Assembly (NCBI GenBank): GCA_025060695.1
Contig: JANXBH010000004.1
Span: 36,035-100,034 of the forward strand
Length of the DNA: 64,000 nucleotides
Direction: 5' to 3'
Source of the DNA: Caldifarciminota bacterium
GTDB lineage: Bacteria; Hydrothermota; Hydrothermia; LBFQ01; DSFT01
A model generated the notes under the pieces. It did not search any database. It was not told the origin of the DNA and saw only the letters and a program-made list of their open reading frames with translations. Within the stretch, counting starts at the first letter, position 1. The number at the start of each line of letters is the position of its first letter. A program made the translations under genes and the position numbers. This document shows positions 52,526-60,976 of the stretch, piece after piece.

Positions 52526-52543
52526 CCCCGTTCTAAAACGGGG
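52526..52543 (-). other. GC-rich stem-loop after SBBP/T9SS gene
   Basis: CCCCGTT - 4-nt loop - AACGGGG, 7 pairs, starting 8 nt after the stop of the 52552-54729 gene and just before the next promoter. No T-tract follows. It is the third such hairpin after an exported-protein gene. Confidence 0.65.
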
Positions 52544-52551
52544 AAACGAAA

Positions 52552-54729
52552 TTAAAGTTTTAGATATTTTACAAGTTCACCAATTCTAATTTTTATGATA
52601 TATCCGCCTTTTAAACTTAATTCAAAACTATACTCTCCCGGCAATAAATAGCCTAATGACTTAGATAAAACCAATCTTCCGTCTAAACTGAAAACCTCAA
52701 AACCTACATAGTTTGAATTATCTAAATTAAATACTATTTTACTCTCTTTATAATACACTTTCTCACTTCTCTTATTTTCGTAATCCTTGTATGGAACATC
52801 ATGAAAGATTACAAATCCATCGTAGGCATTTAGCATAGGTCCATAAATATACTTAGAAGAACAACCATTACATATGAAATTACTTCCAAAAACCGTATAA
52901 CCTCCTATATAGGTCACACCACCCCAACCCTCAACCAAACAGGATGCAAAGTCATTATCTGAACCTGTGTATATATAAGTTCTATAAAAGCTCGATAAAT
53001 TGTTACTAAGAGTAACAAGAAATGCATCAGTCTGTCCAGAACCTGAAGTTGTCCCATAAATTGTCTGATTAGGTGTAAAAGTAGAAGAGTTTTGAGTATA
53101 ACCGACCGCATATAGAAACTGAGAATTTTTATTTATATGCACTCCCCTAACCGCCTCGCTGTCTACTAAACTACCCAAAATTGCTGTTTTAAATGTTAAT
53201 AAATTATTATCTAATTTTACGACAAATGCATCTTTGTTATTGATACTTCCATAAGTATATTTATTAGGACAATTGAAGCAAGTAAAATCTGATGAATTTT
53301 TTGTTGAACCACCTATAAATATATCATTTAAACTATCTCTTGCGATTGTATATGAGTAATCATCCATAGAACTAGCTAATATTACAGTTGCTATGTGATT
53401 ATTTAATGATTGATTTAGTTTTGTAACAAATGCATCATTATTTCCACCTGTACCAATAAGTACTCTATTTGGAGCAAAATTTATATAACTATTAGTCCAG
53501 CCTGTTATAAATACGTTTGTATTTTTATCCAAAATAATGGACCTTGCTATATCATCGCCATTTGAAGCTACTAAAGCAAGAACTTGATTAGCTATAATGT
53601 TAGTATCTAAAGAAATTACAAATGCATCTTTATTTCCTAATGTTCCAAATACATTTGAAGTTAAATTAGTAAAATTTTGGGAATTTGAAGTATAACCAAT
53701 TATATAAACTTTTCCTCCTTTTAAATCTAAATCAAATGCTTCATCATCCATAGGACTAGAAAAAATAACAACTCTTAATAAATTTGTTATTCCATTATCA
53801 AGTTTTGCTAAAAATGCATCCTTACCTCCTGGAGTACCAAATATATTAGATGGTTGAGTGGCAAAACTATCACCTCTTTCCGTATATCCAACGACATAAA
53901 TATCACCATTACTATCTAATTCAACACCATAAGCGCATTCGCTAGCATTAGGGACACTACCTATAAAGCTCGTATGAATGTGAGTATTTAAAGTACTATT
54001 TAGTTTTACAATAAATACATCATAAAATCCTGCTCCCACTCCACCGAAGTTACTTTGAGGACTAACACTAAAACCAGCAGAACCATTAGTGCAACCTACA
54101 GCAAAGATGCTATTACTCACATTATCATAAGCCAAGTCAACTACAAAGTCATTGTGAGCACTAACTAACATAGCAACAATTGGATCTATAATTAGAGTAT
54201 TATTTTTATCATATTCACCAATATTATAGGTTATTTCATTACCACTGATAACAGGCACTATCTTAACTTCCTTAGTTCCTTCATAAGCTTTAACATCTGA
54301 AATTACTACATTATCCAAGTATATGCTGTTATTTTTTTGGACGGGTTGTTTGTTTGAAACAATAACAATTTTTGATGGATCTCCTCCTTTCTTTACTTCA
54401 AAGTAGAATTCAAATCTATTATTATTCAAACCGTTTATCACCATATTTATACTATCATAAATATTTCTAAATCTCAGGCTTCTATAGGATTTTGCTTGAA
54501 CTGACCCTTTCATAAAGTAAGAAAATGCACCTTCTTGATATTGAGGTTCTATAAGGTAGTCATATGCATCTTTTAGATAGATATTGAGAGAACCTATATT
54601 TATTGAGTTATCTTTGTTTACCATTATACCACTGAGCGTATAGTATAGGATGTTATCATCTACCTGACCCTTGTTTTCAATGAAAAGATTTTTCTGTAGG
54701 CCGAAGCCTACTAAGATTAACATTAGCAT
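52552..54729 (-). CDS. Secreted SBBP-repeat protein with T9SS-like C-terminal domain
   Basis: A 725-residue secreted protein. After the short leader MLMLILVGFGLQ it has the N-terminal region found before SBBP repeats (NLFIENKGQVDDN ... FYFEVKKGGDPSKIVIV, about 13-165). About eight beta-propeller repeats of the SBBP type follow (each with DAFVxKLD and VGYTxNS-like segments, about 185-640), then a C-terminal sorting-like domain (VGFEVFSLDGRLVLSK ... GGYIIKIRIGE). The start codon follows a leader of about 60 nt containing a stem-loop; an alternative ATG lies two codons in. The function is unknown. Confidence 0.83.
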   Translation of the reverse strand: MLMLILVGFGLQKNLFIENKGQVDDNILYYTLSGIMVNKDNSINIGSLNIYLKDAYDYLIEPQYQEGAFSYFMKGSVQAKSYRSLRFRNIYDSINMVINGLNNNRFEFYFEVKKGGDPSKIVIVSNKQPVQKNNSIYLDNVVISDVKAYEGTKEVKIVPVISGNEITYNIGEYDKNNTLIIDPIVAMLVSAHNDFVVDLAYDNVSNSIFAVGCTNGSAGFSVSPQSNFGGVGAGFYDVFIVKLNSTLNTHIHTSFIGSVPNASECAYGVELDSNGDIYVVGYTERGDSFATQPSNIFGTPGGKDAFLAKLDNGITNLLRVVIFSSPMDDEAFDLDLKGGKVYIIGYTSNSQNFTNLTSNVFGTLGNKDAFVISLDTNIIANQVLALVASNGDDIARSIILDKNTNVFITGWTNSYINFAPNRVLIGTGGNNDAFVTKLNQSLNNHIATVILASSMDDYSYTIARDSLNDIFIGGSTKNSSDFTCFNCPNKYTYGSINNKDAFVVKLDNNLLTFKTAILGSLVDSEAVRGVHINKNSQFLYAVGYTQNSSTFTPNQTIYGTTSGSGQTDAFLVTLSNNLSSFYRTYIYTGSDNDFASCLVEGWGGVTYIGGYTVFGSNFICNGCSSKYIYGPMLNAYDGFVIFHDVPYKDYENKRSEKVYYKESKIVFNLDNSNYVGFEVFSLDGRLVLSKSLGYLLPGEYSFELSLKGGYIIKIRIGELVKYLKL

Positions 54730-54740
54730 AACTTTACAAA

Positions 54741-54786
54741 TAGGAGGATAATTACCTGAGACAATACTCAGATAAGAATTCTCCTA
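54741..54786 (-). promoter_or_regulatory. Possible structured leader of the SBBP gene
   Basis: Outer arms TAGGAG/CTCCTA and inner arms CTGAG/CTCAG with a 6-nt loop, between candidate -10 elements (TAAAAT at 54798-54803 and 54806-54811, minus strand) and the ATG at 54729. No Shine-Dalgarno sequence lies next to the ATG. Confidence 0.45.
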
Positions 54787-54817
54787 AAATTTGTATAATT
54801 TTAAAATTTTAAAGCCT

Positions 54818-54823
54818 TAAAAT
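54818..54823 (+). promoter_or_regulatory. -10 element, leaderless promoter of TPR-MFS-GT2 operon
   Basis: TAAAAT in CCTTAAAATTTC, 9 nt before the ATG at 54833 and only 3 nt before the in-frame TTG at 54827, which favours the ATG; the TAA is in frame. Confidence 0.75.
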
Positions 54824-54832
54824 TTCTTGTTT

Positions 54833-55813
54833 ATGCTAATTTTTATTCTTAGTTTAGAGAATGAGGATTCTCTTCTTGTAGAAGCCATGTATCTTGGACT
54901 TAATGAATACTATACTCAATCCTTCTCTCTTATTAATAAAGTCTTGGAAATGTATCCTACTTCTATAAAAGCATATTTACTAAAAGCATTAATCTTGGAT
55001 TATAGAATGGATGACTTTGGTAGTAATATAGGGGAAAATGAATTTTTTGAAAGTATAGATAAAGTCATAGAGTTAGCTTCTCCATTGCTACAGTCTGATA
55101 GAAGAGATGAAGGTTATTTTTTCCTTGGCTGTGCGTATGCACTTAGGGCATTTAGATATGGTAAAAAAGGCATATACGCACCTATATTAAATGATATAAT
55201 TAATGGACTAGACTATTTAGAAAAGGCTCTCAGTTTAAATAATAATCTTTACGACGCATATCTTCTGCTTGGTATATATAACTATGCAACGGATAGATTT
55301 CCTGGATTTGTGAAGTTCATATTAAGAACAGGAGACACTAAGAAAAGAAAGAGATTAGGTATTGAACAACTTGAAATGGCAAGTCAAAATGCTAAATATG
55401 TAAAGGACTTAGCAAAATACGCACTTTTAGAGATATACTACAGAGAGAGGATGTATGAAAAGGCATATAGTATAGGAAAGGAATTAGTAAAAAAATATGA
55501 TCATTCAAGAAACATTAGATGGATTTATGGAAAGAGTCTAAGAGCATTAGGTTATTGGGAGGAAGCAAGAGTGGTATATGAGGATTTACTATATTTAATT
55601 TTAGATGCAAGGGATTTTGATAAATATCAAATAGCATTAGCAAGTTATTTTACAGCTCAGTGTTATTATACTCTTGGTAAATACGAAGAAGCATATAATT
55701 TTGCAAATTTTGCTTACGTAGTAATTTTAGAAAACTTAGATATTAAGGAAATTAGAAGGTTAAAAAATAGAGTAGAAACACTAATGAATAATGCACTAAG
55801 ATACAAACAATGA
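54833..55813 (+). CDS. Exported TPR protein
   Basis: A 326-residue helical-repeat protein with TPR-like units (for example AYLLKALILDYRMDDFG, YFLGCAYALRAFRYG and YYTLGKYEEAYNFANFAY). The leader is a mini type, MLIFILSLENED. The start at 54833 is supported by promoter spacing; the TTG two codons earlier is less likely. It overlaps the MFS gene by 4 nt, in an operon TPR - MFS - glycosyltransferase. The repeat content suggests a scaffold, with no catalytic motif. Confidence 0.75.
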   Translation: MLIFILSLENEDSLLVEAMYLGLNEYYTQSFSLINKVLEMYPTSIKAYLLKALILDYRMDDFGSNIGENEFFESIDKVIELASPLLQSDRRDEGYFFLGCAYALRAFRYGKKGIYAPILNDIINGLDYLEKALSLNNNLYDAYLLLGIYNYATDRFPGFVKFILRTGDTKKRKRLGIEQLEMASQNAKYVKDLAKYALLEIYYRERMYEKAYSIGKELVKKYDHSRNIRWIYGKSLRALGYWEEARVVYEDLLYLILDARDFDKYQIALASYFTAQCYYTLGKYEEAYNFANFAYVVILENLDIKEIRRLKNRVETLMNNALRYKQ

Positions 55814-57066
55814 AATCCTTAAAGGATAAAAATCTATTTTTACTTACAACTGCACAGAGTATTTCGCTATTTGGAGACAGGTTAAATAATATGGCTTTAC
55901 TTGGAATACTTGGTTCGTATTATTCTCAATCAACTTTCGTTTTTTCAGGTCTTGCTATGTTTATTACACTTCCATCTATACTATTTTCTCCAATTTCAGG
56001 TATAATTTCTGACAAGTTCAATAGAAAGAAAATTATGATTATTATTGAAATACTTAGGGCTATAATTGTTGCAAGTATTCCATTTATCTTTTTAAATTTG
56101 AAGAACATACTCGCTGTCTATTTTATGATTTTTTTACTATATTCGCTAACTATTTTATTTAATAATGCAAAAATGGCTTCCATACCTGACATGGTAAAAA
56201 ATGTATATACTGCTAACGCTTTTTTAAATATAACGGGAAGACTATCTATAGCTATTGGCATTCTATTTGGAGGAATAGTTGTAGATTTAAGTATTTGGAA
56301 GAATTTTAATATAGAAGGCTGGCAAGCAGCATTTTATATTGACGCTATAACTTATATCTTATCAGCTACTTTAATACTTTTCATTACTGTGGAAAGTAGA
56401 AATAGCTCTAAGATTGAATTTTCTGAAATTATTGAAAAAGAAAGAAGTTTTTTTAGAGGACTATTTGAGGACTTTAAGTTTGGTTTAAATTATGTAAAAA
56501 ATGATATTAAACTTTTCTTTGTTTTTAAGTGTTTAATTTTGACCATGTTAGTTATTTCTATAAGTTATAACATTTATCTTCCGTATTTTCAGCAAAATCT
56601 TGGATTTGGAACAAAGGGTATAGGTATAACTGGTCTTTTTGTAGGAATAGGATTACTTGTAGGTTCGTTAATATTTCCTACGATTGTAAAAAAATTTGGG
56701 GAAATTAAAATTATTACATATTCGCACTTTATAATATCTGCTATGTTTATAGTTTCAATATTTATAAAAGAGCTATTTGTCCTACTTATGCTATTTTTTG
56801 TAGGTGGAATTTTTCTTTCTTTACTTCTAATGTCATATGATACATTTATACAAAGCTTTTATGAAAATAGTATTAGAGGGAGATTATTCTCATTTAAGGA
56901 ATTTCTATGGTCAACTTCATTTCTATTATTTGTTTTTTTGCTTGGAACACTTGGAGAATTTTTAAAATTATTTTTTAATTTTGAAAGAGCAATAAAGATT
57001 ATAATTCTTACATCCGGTTTGATTATAATATTTTTAAACTTTAGCTTTTACAGGCAAGTAAGATGA
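55810..57066 (+). CDS. Major facilitator superfamily exporter
   Basis: A 418-residue inner-membrane transporter with about 12 helices in two bundles. The helix I segment SISLFGDRLNNMALLG and the loop II-III motif GIISDKFNRKKIMIIIE match the MFS_3/EntS-like group of small-molecule exporters. The substrate is unknown. It lies between a TPR gene and a glycosyltransferase with 4-nt overlaps on both sides. Confidence 0.88.
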   Translation: MKSLKDKNLFLLTTAQSISLFGDRLNNMALLGILGSYYSQSTFVFSGLAMFITLPSILFSPISGIISDKFNRKKIMIIIEILRAIIVASIPFIFLNLKNILAVYFMIFLLYSLTILFNNAKMASIPDMVKNVYTANAFLNITGRLSIAIGILFGGIVVDLSIWKNFNIEGWQAAFYIDAITYILSATLILFITVESRNSSKIEFSEIIEKERSFFRGLFEDFKFGLNYVKNDIKLFFVFKCLILTMLVISISYNIYLPYFQQNLGFGTKGIGITGLFVGIGLLVGSLIFPTIVKKFGEIKIITYSHFIISAMFIVSIFIKELFVLLMLFFVGGIFLSLLLMSYDTFIQSFYENSIRGRLFSFKEFLWSTSFLLFVFLLGTLGEFLKLFFNFERAIKIIILTSGLIIIFLNFSFYRQVR

Positions 57067-58106
57067 TAAAAATTCTAACACTAATAATACTTTTCTATCA
57101 TATAGTTGCTATGATTTTCGTAATTTTTAAGTTTCTTAGTATTGGAAAGTTAAAAATAAGGTCTGCAAAATATAAGAGAGTTTCTATTCTTATCCCGGCA
57201 AGAAATGAAGAAGAAAATTTACCGAAATTACTAAATTCTCTTATCGATTTAAACTATGAAAACTATGAGGTATTAGTATACGATGACCTATCGGAAGATA
57301 GGACATATGAAGTGGCAAAGAGGTTTGAAAATGAAAAAATAAAGGTCATTAAAGGAAATAATAAGCCAACAGGATGGATTGGTAAGAACTATGCACTATT
57401 TAATTTGGTAAATTATGCAAGCGGAGATATTTTGCTATTTTTAGATGCTGATGTCATTATAAAAGATAAAGATATTTTAAGAAAAATTTCCTCTATCATT
57501 GAAAATAATGTAATTATTACGGGATTTGGTAAAATTGAAGGAAGTGGAAGGTCCGTTCTTTCAGTTATTCCCTTTTTATTTTCTCAGTTTCCTCTAAATG
57601 CAGGTGTAAATGGTCAGTTCTGGGCAATATTGAAGGAAGACTATAGAAAATATAACTTACATTTTATCTTCAGAGATGAAGTTTTGGAAGATGTAAAAAT
57701 TGGGTTCTTTTTATTCTTTAAGGGTTTTAAGATTAAGTTTTATGACCTTACAAGTGTTTTTAGTGTTAGTATGTATAAGAATATTTCCGATTTTATTGAA
57801 GGTCTTACAAAGAATTCCTTTAGTTTTTTTGGGAAAAAACTTACACCAATTGCGGTATCTCTATACTTTGTATTCTTTCTATTGCCATTTTTATTTATAT
57901 TTAAGAGAGATTTTTTTGTAATATCTTGCATAATACTTATAAACAAGCTTCTATCTGATATAAAGCATGGATTTTCTATTTTACATACGATTTTAGCACC
58001 GTTTGAAATTTTAGTTTTCGGAGCTATTATATTAAGGTCATGGTTTTTTGCAATTAGAAGAGAAATTTATTGGAAAGGTAGAAAAATATATCTTTATTCC
58101 TTATAA
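57063..58106 (+). CDS. Membrane-bound family 2 glycosyltransferase
   Basis: A 347-residue enzyme with an N-terminal helix (about 2-25), a GT-A domain with ILIPARNEEENLPKL, the nucleotide site YDDLSEDRT and the metal motif FLDADVI (about 121-127), and two or three C-terminal helices. Its form resembles CrtQ-like carotenoid or lipid-linked glycosyltransferases. It overlaps the MFS gene by 4 nt and ends 3 bp from the convergent enoyl-CoA hydratase. The acceptor is unknown. Confidence 0.88.
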   Translation: MIKILTLIILFYHIVAMIFVIFKFLSIGKLKIRSAKYKRVSILIPARNEEENLPKLLNSLIDLNYENYEVLVYDDLSEDRTYEVAKRFENEKIKVIKGNNKPTGWIGKNYALFNLVNYASGDILLFLDADVIIKDKDILRKISSIIENNVIITGFGKIEGSGRSVLSVIPFLFSQFPLNAGVNGQFWAILKEDYRKYNLHFIFRDEVLEDVKIGFFLFFKGFKIKFYDLTSVFSVSMYKNISDFIEGLTKNSFSFFGKKLTPIAVSLYFVFFLLPFLFIFKRDFFVISCIILINKLLSDIKHGFSILHTILAPFEILVFGAIILRSWFFAIRREIYWKGRKIYLYSL

Positions 58107-58109
58107 AAA

Positions 58110-58886
58110 TTATTTACCCTTAAATTCAGGCTTTCTTTTTTCAAGAAAGGCTCTTATCCCCTCTTTAAAATCTTCACTTTTTCCGAGTACTTCTTGATAT
58201 TGTGCTTCTAATTCCAAAACTTCAATTAGAGTTAATTCCTCTATTTTATTTAATAACCTTTTAGAAATACCGTAAGCCTTTGTCGGTCCATTTGCTATTT
58301 TAATTGAAAATTCTAAAATTTCTTTCTCAAATACTTCATCTTCAACTACTCTATTTACTATACCAAGCTCAAGTGCTTTTTGACTATCAAGAACTTCGTT
58401 AGTCCAAAGAATTTCAAGAGTCTTTGAAATTCCTATTAACTTTACTAAAAAATACGAACTTCCTGAGTCAGTTATTAATCCTATGTTCGAAAATGCCAAA
58501 GTAAATTTTGAGCTTTTTTTTGCAATTCTGATATCTCCCGCAAGGGCAAGTGAAATACCCGCACCAGCACAAGTTCCATTTATTCCTACAATAATGGGCT
58601 TTTCAAGCTGTTTCATTTTCAAAATGAGAGGATTATAATAATTTACTAAATGGTCGTAAAATGAAAAACTTTCAAAATTTTCAATATCTTTTAAATCTTG
58701 ACCTGAACAAAAACCCTTTCCCTCACCTGTAAGTAATACAGTTCTAATACTATTATCCTTTTGTGCATCTGAAAATGCCTGATATAATTCAGAGAGCATT
58801 CTTTTATTTATGGCATTTAAGCTTTCAGGTCTATTTAGTTTTATTACAAGCAAATTGTCCAACTTTTCAAGTTTTATAGTTTCCAT
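58110..58886 (-). CDS. Enoyl-CoA hydratase/isomerase family protein (PaaG-like)
   Basis: A 258-residue crotonase-fold enzyme. Oxyanion-hole segments are GEGKGFCSGQDLKDI and GINGTCAGAGISLALAGD. The catalytic region reads NIGLITDSGSSYFLVKLIG, with Asp where hydratases have Glu, which fits PaaG-type isomerases (ring-1,2-epoxyphenylacetyl-CoA isomerase or enoyl-CoA isomerase) rather than a classical hydratase. No paa cluster is nearby, so the substrate is open. It is leaderless (-10 element 8 nt upstream). Confidence 0.9.
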   Translation of the reverse strand: METIKLEKLDNLLVIKLNRPESLNAINKRMLSELYQAFSDAQKDNSIRTVLLTGEGKGFCSGQDLKDIENFESFSFYDHLVNYYNPLILKMKQLEKPIIVGINGTCAGAGISLALAGDIRIAKKSSKFTLAFSNIGLITDSGSSYFLVKLIGISKTLEILWTNEVLDSQKALELGIVNRVVEDEVFEKEILEFSIKIANGPTKAYGISKRLLNKIEELTLIEVLELEAQYQEVLGKSEDFKEGIRAFLEKRKPEFKGK

Positions 58887-58894
58887 ACAGCTAA

Positions 58895-58900
58895 ATTTTA
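58895..58900 (-). promoter_or_regulatory. -10 element, leaderless promoter of PaaG-like gene
   Basis: TAAAAT (minus strand, CTTTAAAATTT) 8 nt before the ATG at 58886. Confidence 0.75.
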
Positions 58901-58919
58901 AAGTTAGTGCTATTAACTT

Positions 58920-58925
58920 TAAACT
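58920..58925 (+). promoter_or_regulatory. -10 element (TAAACT), leaderless promoter of TPR-nadD
   Basis: TAAACT in CTTTAAACTTT, 7 nt before the ATG at 58933; one-base variant of the common element. Confidence 0.6.
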
Positions 58926-58932
58926 TTTGAGA

Positions 58933-59634
58933 ATGTTTATATTACTTTATATGGATTTGCCAACTGATCCAAAAGCACTATATGAACTTGGTTTAAATGC
59001 ATACAATAGGAAAAACTATAAAGAAGCAGAAAAAATATTTAAAAGACTAATTTATTCAACCTCACCCAACGAATATACTGACGATGCCCAGTACTTTTTA
59101 GCATTAGTGTATTTTCAAAGAAAACAATATGACCTATCAAAGAGTGAAGTGGAATTTTTTGTGAGAAACTATAGAAATAGCGAATTTTATCCCGATGCCT
59201 TAATTTTACTTTCAAGAATATACTACGAAACTCACAAGAACATACATAGAGACATATCTGAAATAAACAAGGCAATAGAAATAATAAATAGAGTAAAAAA
59301 CCTTTATCCTGATTATAACAGTAAAGCAGATAGTATATTGTATCTTATTAGAAAATTACTTGCAGATAAAATTTTAATTTCCGCAAATGTTTATAGGAAT
59401 TTAGAAAAAAAGAGAGCAGAAGCGATATATCTTGAGTACTATTTAAAAAACTATGGTGATATTAATCCTGACTCAGTAGCACTCAGATTACTTGAGATAT
59501 ACGATGAACTAAATGAAAGAGAAAAGATAATTAAGTTAACCGATATTATACTTCAAGAAAGTTTTCCAAGTTGGCTAAAGAAATTAGCAATGGAAAAAAG
59601 AGAAAAGTATGGCAATAGCGATAGTAGGAGGTAG
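58933..59634 (+). CDS. Tol-pal/BamD-like TPR protein
   Basis: A 233-residue protein with tandem TPRs in the style of outer-membrane assembly lipoproteins (YELGLNAYNRKNYKEAEKIF, FLALVYFQRKQYDLSKSEVEFFV and YPDALILLSRIYYE). The reading frame is open upstream to 58810 through the divergent gene, but the promoter places the start at 58933, giving leader MFILLYMD. There is no lipobox cysteine. It overlaps nadD by 26 nt. The precise role is unknown. Confidence 0.72.
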   Translation: MFILLYMDLPTDPKALYELGLNAYNRKNYKEAEKIFKRLIYSTSPNEYTDDAQYFLALVYFQRKQYDLSKSEVEFFVRNYRNSEFYPDALILLSRIYYETHKNIHRDISEINKAIEIINRVKNLYPDYNSKADSILYLIRKLLADKILISANVYRNLEKKRAEAIYLEYYLKNYGDINPDSVALRLLEIYDELNEREKIIKLTDIILQESFPSWLKKLAMEKREKYGNSDSRR

Positions 59635-60181
59635 ATTTGATCCAATTCACATAGGACACTTAATAGTTGCACAGGATATATTGGAAATTCTAAAAGTTAA
59701 TAAAGTTGTTTTTTTATTAAGTCATAATCCTCCACATAAACCTGTATTTTCAAGCTTTGAAGATAGATACAACATGATAAAGTTATCTATAGAGAATTTT
59801 GAGAAATTTGAAGTTTGGGATATTGAGAGAAAACTAAATTTAGAAAAAAGTTATACTTATCTTATTTTGATAGAAATTTTAAAGTTCGTAAAGGAAGAGA
59901 TATTCCTTGTTATTGGTTCAGATGAGTTTGAGAATTTTAAAAATTGGTATAGATACGAAGATATTTTAAAAATAGTAAAGTTAGCGGTAGTTCAAAGACC
60001 TGAAAATCCATATAGTTATTCCTCTGATATTGTTGATAGGGTGATTATGATAAAAAATAGAATAATCCAAGTTTCATCTTCTGAAATTAGGAAAAGAATA
60101 AGAAAAAATATGGAATTTAGATTTTTAGTTCCATACAGGGTTTATGAGTATATAGTGGAAAAGAAGTTATATGTTCATTAG
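59609..60181 (+). CDS. nadD: Nicotinate-nucleotide adenylyltransferase
   Basis: Transfers AMP from ATP to nicotinate mononucleotide in NAD synthesis. The 190 residues include GGRFDPIHIGHLIVA (HxGH-type ATP site, His13 and His16), LSHNPPHKP, LVIGSDEF and the second ATP motif region VSSSEIRKRIRK. The start overlaps the TPR gene. The 3' end overlaps the convergent ROK kinase by 15 bp. Confidence 0.95.
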   Translation: MAIAIVGGRFDPIHIGHLIVAQDILEILKVNKVVFLLSHNPPHKPVFSSFEDRYNMIKLSIENFEKFEVWDIERKLNLEKSYTYLILIEILKFVKEEIFLVIGSDEFENFKNWYRYEDILKIVKLAVVQRPENPYSYSSDIVDRVIMIKNRIIQVSSSEIRKRIRKNMEFRFLVPYRVYEYIVEKKLYVH

Positions 60182-60976
60182 TGCAAAGTATCCTCCAATT
60201 AAACTTGCATACTCTCCAAGCTCAGATTTTTTAACAACTACATTTCCCTTTACATTCAAGAAATTCTTAAATACATCAAATGCATTAGATACACCTCCAC
60301 CAATTACTATAACCTCGGGATCAAATATGCAAACTAAGTTATTTATCAAAATTGATAGTTTCTCAGAAAACCATTTCCAAAACTCAACTGCCCTACTATC
60401 ATTTCTCAATGCTAAATTGTAGATTTCATTTGCACTTAGTTTTTTCCCAAATACATTTTCAAAATACCGCGGAAAATAACTTTCTCCAATATATGCCTCG
60501 ATACAGCCTAATTTTCCGCAATTGCAAAGAGCACCATCTTGAACTACTGTAATATGACCTATCTCACCTGCTCCACCCTTTCCTTTATACAGCTTACCAC
60601 CAATTACTATTCCACCACCAACCCCTGTCCCAAGTGTAATACCAATTACATTCTCATAGTTTTTTAAATTCGCGTATTCACCCAAGGTAAATAAATTTGC
60701 ATCATTATCTATGACTATTCTTTTATCTGTGTTAATCTTTAGTTCTCTTTCTTGATAGGTCTTTAAGTTAGGAGCAAAGAGTATTTTGTTTTCTTTTACT
60801 ACCCCCGCAAAACCAATTGATATTGCGTCATGTTCAAAACTATTAATTATTCTATTTATCTGTTCTTCCAAATTATACTTATCTGTTCTTTCCTTTTTAA
60901 AATACAATACTTTGTAGTTTTCAACTATTCCATATTTTAAATTTGTTCCACCTATATCAAAGCAAAGGGCTTTCAT
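60167..60976 (-). CDS. ROK-family sugar kinase (glucokinase-like)
   Basis: Cytosolic hexose kinase of the ROK family. The 269 residues show the ATP site FDIGGTNLKYG at the N-terminus, the sugar-binding region IDNDANLFTLGEYA, TLGTGVGGGIV, the zinc motif CNCGKLGCIEAY and VIGGGVSN. I start at the ATG 60976, which overlaps the receptor stop (TGATG); the longer open frame to 61072 merely re-reads receptor sequence. Coupling to an outer-membrane receptor suggests use of an imported sugar (inference). Confidence 0.92.
   Translation of the reverse strand: MKALCFDIGGTNLKYGIVENYKVLYFKKERTDKYNLEEQINRIINSFEHDAISIGFAGVVKENKILFAPNLKTYQERELKINTDKRIVIDNDANLFTLGEYANLKNYENVIGITLGTGVGGGIVIGGKLYKGKGGAGEIGHITVVQDGALCNCGKLGCIEAYIGESYFPRYFENVFGKKLSANEIYNLALRNDSRAVEFWKWFSEKLSILINNLVCIFDPEVIVIGGGVSNAFDVFKNFLNVKGNVVVKKSELGEYASLIGGYFALMNI

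Noticed and set aside
13804..54729. A new secretion or defence island built around the T9SS-like proteins
   Set aside because: The three proteins are dispersed among housekeeping genes and no core T9SS component is identifiable, so only their cargo-like C-termini are claimed.
58810..58932. Extended start for the BamD-like TPR protein
   Set aside because: It would run through the divergent gene's start and both promoters; the element at 58920 places the start at 58933.
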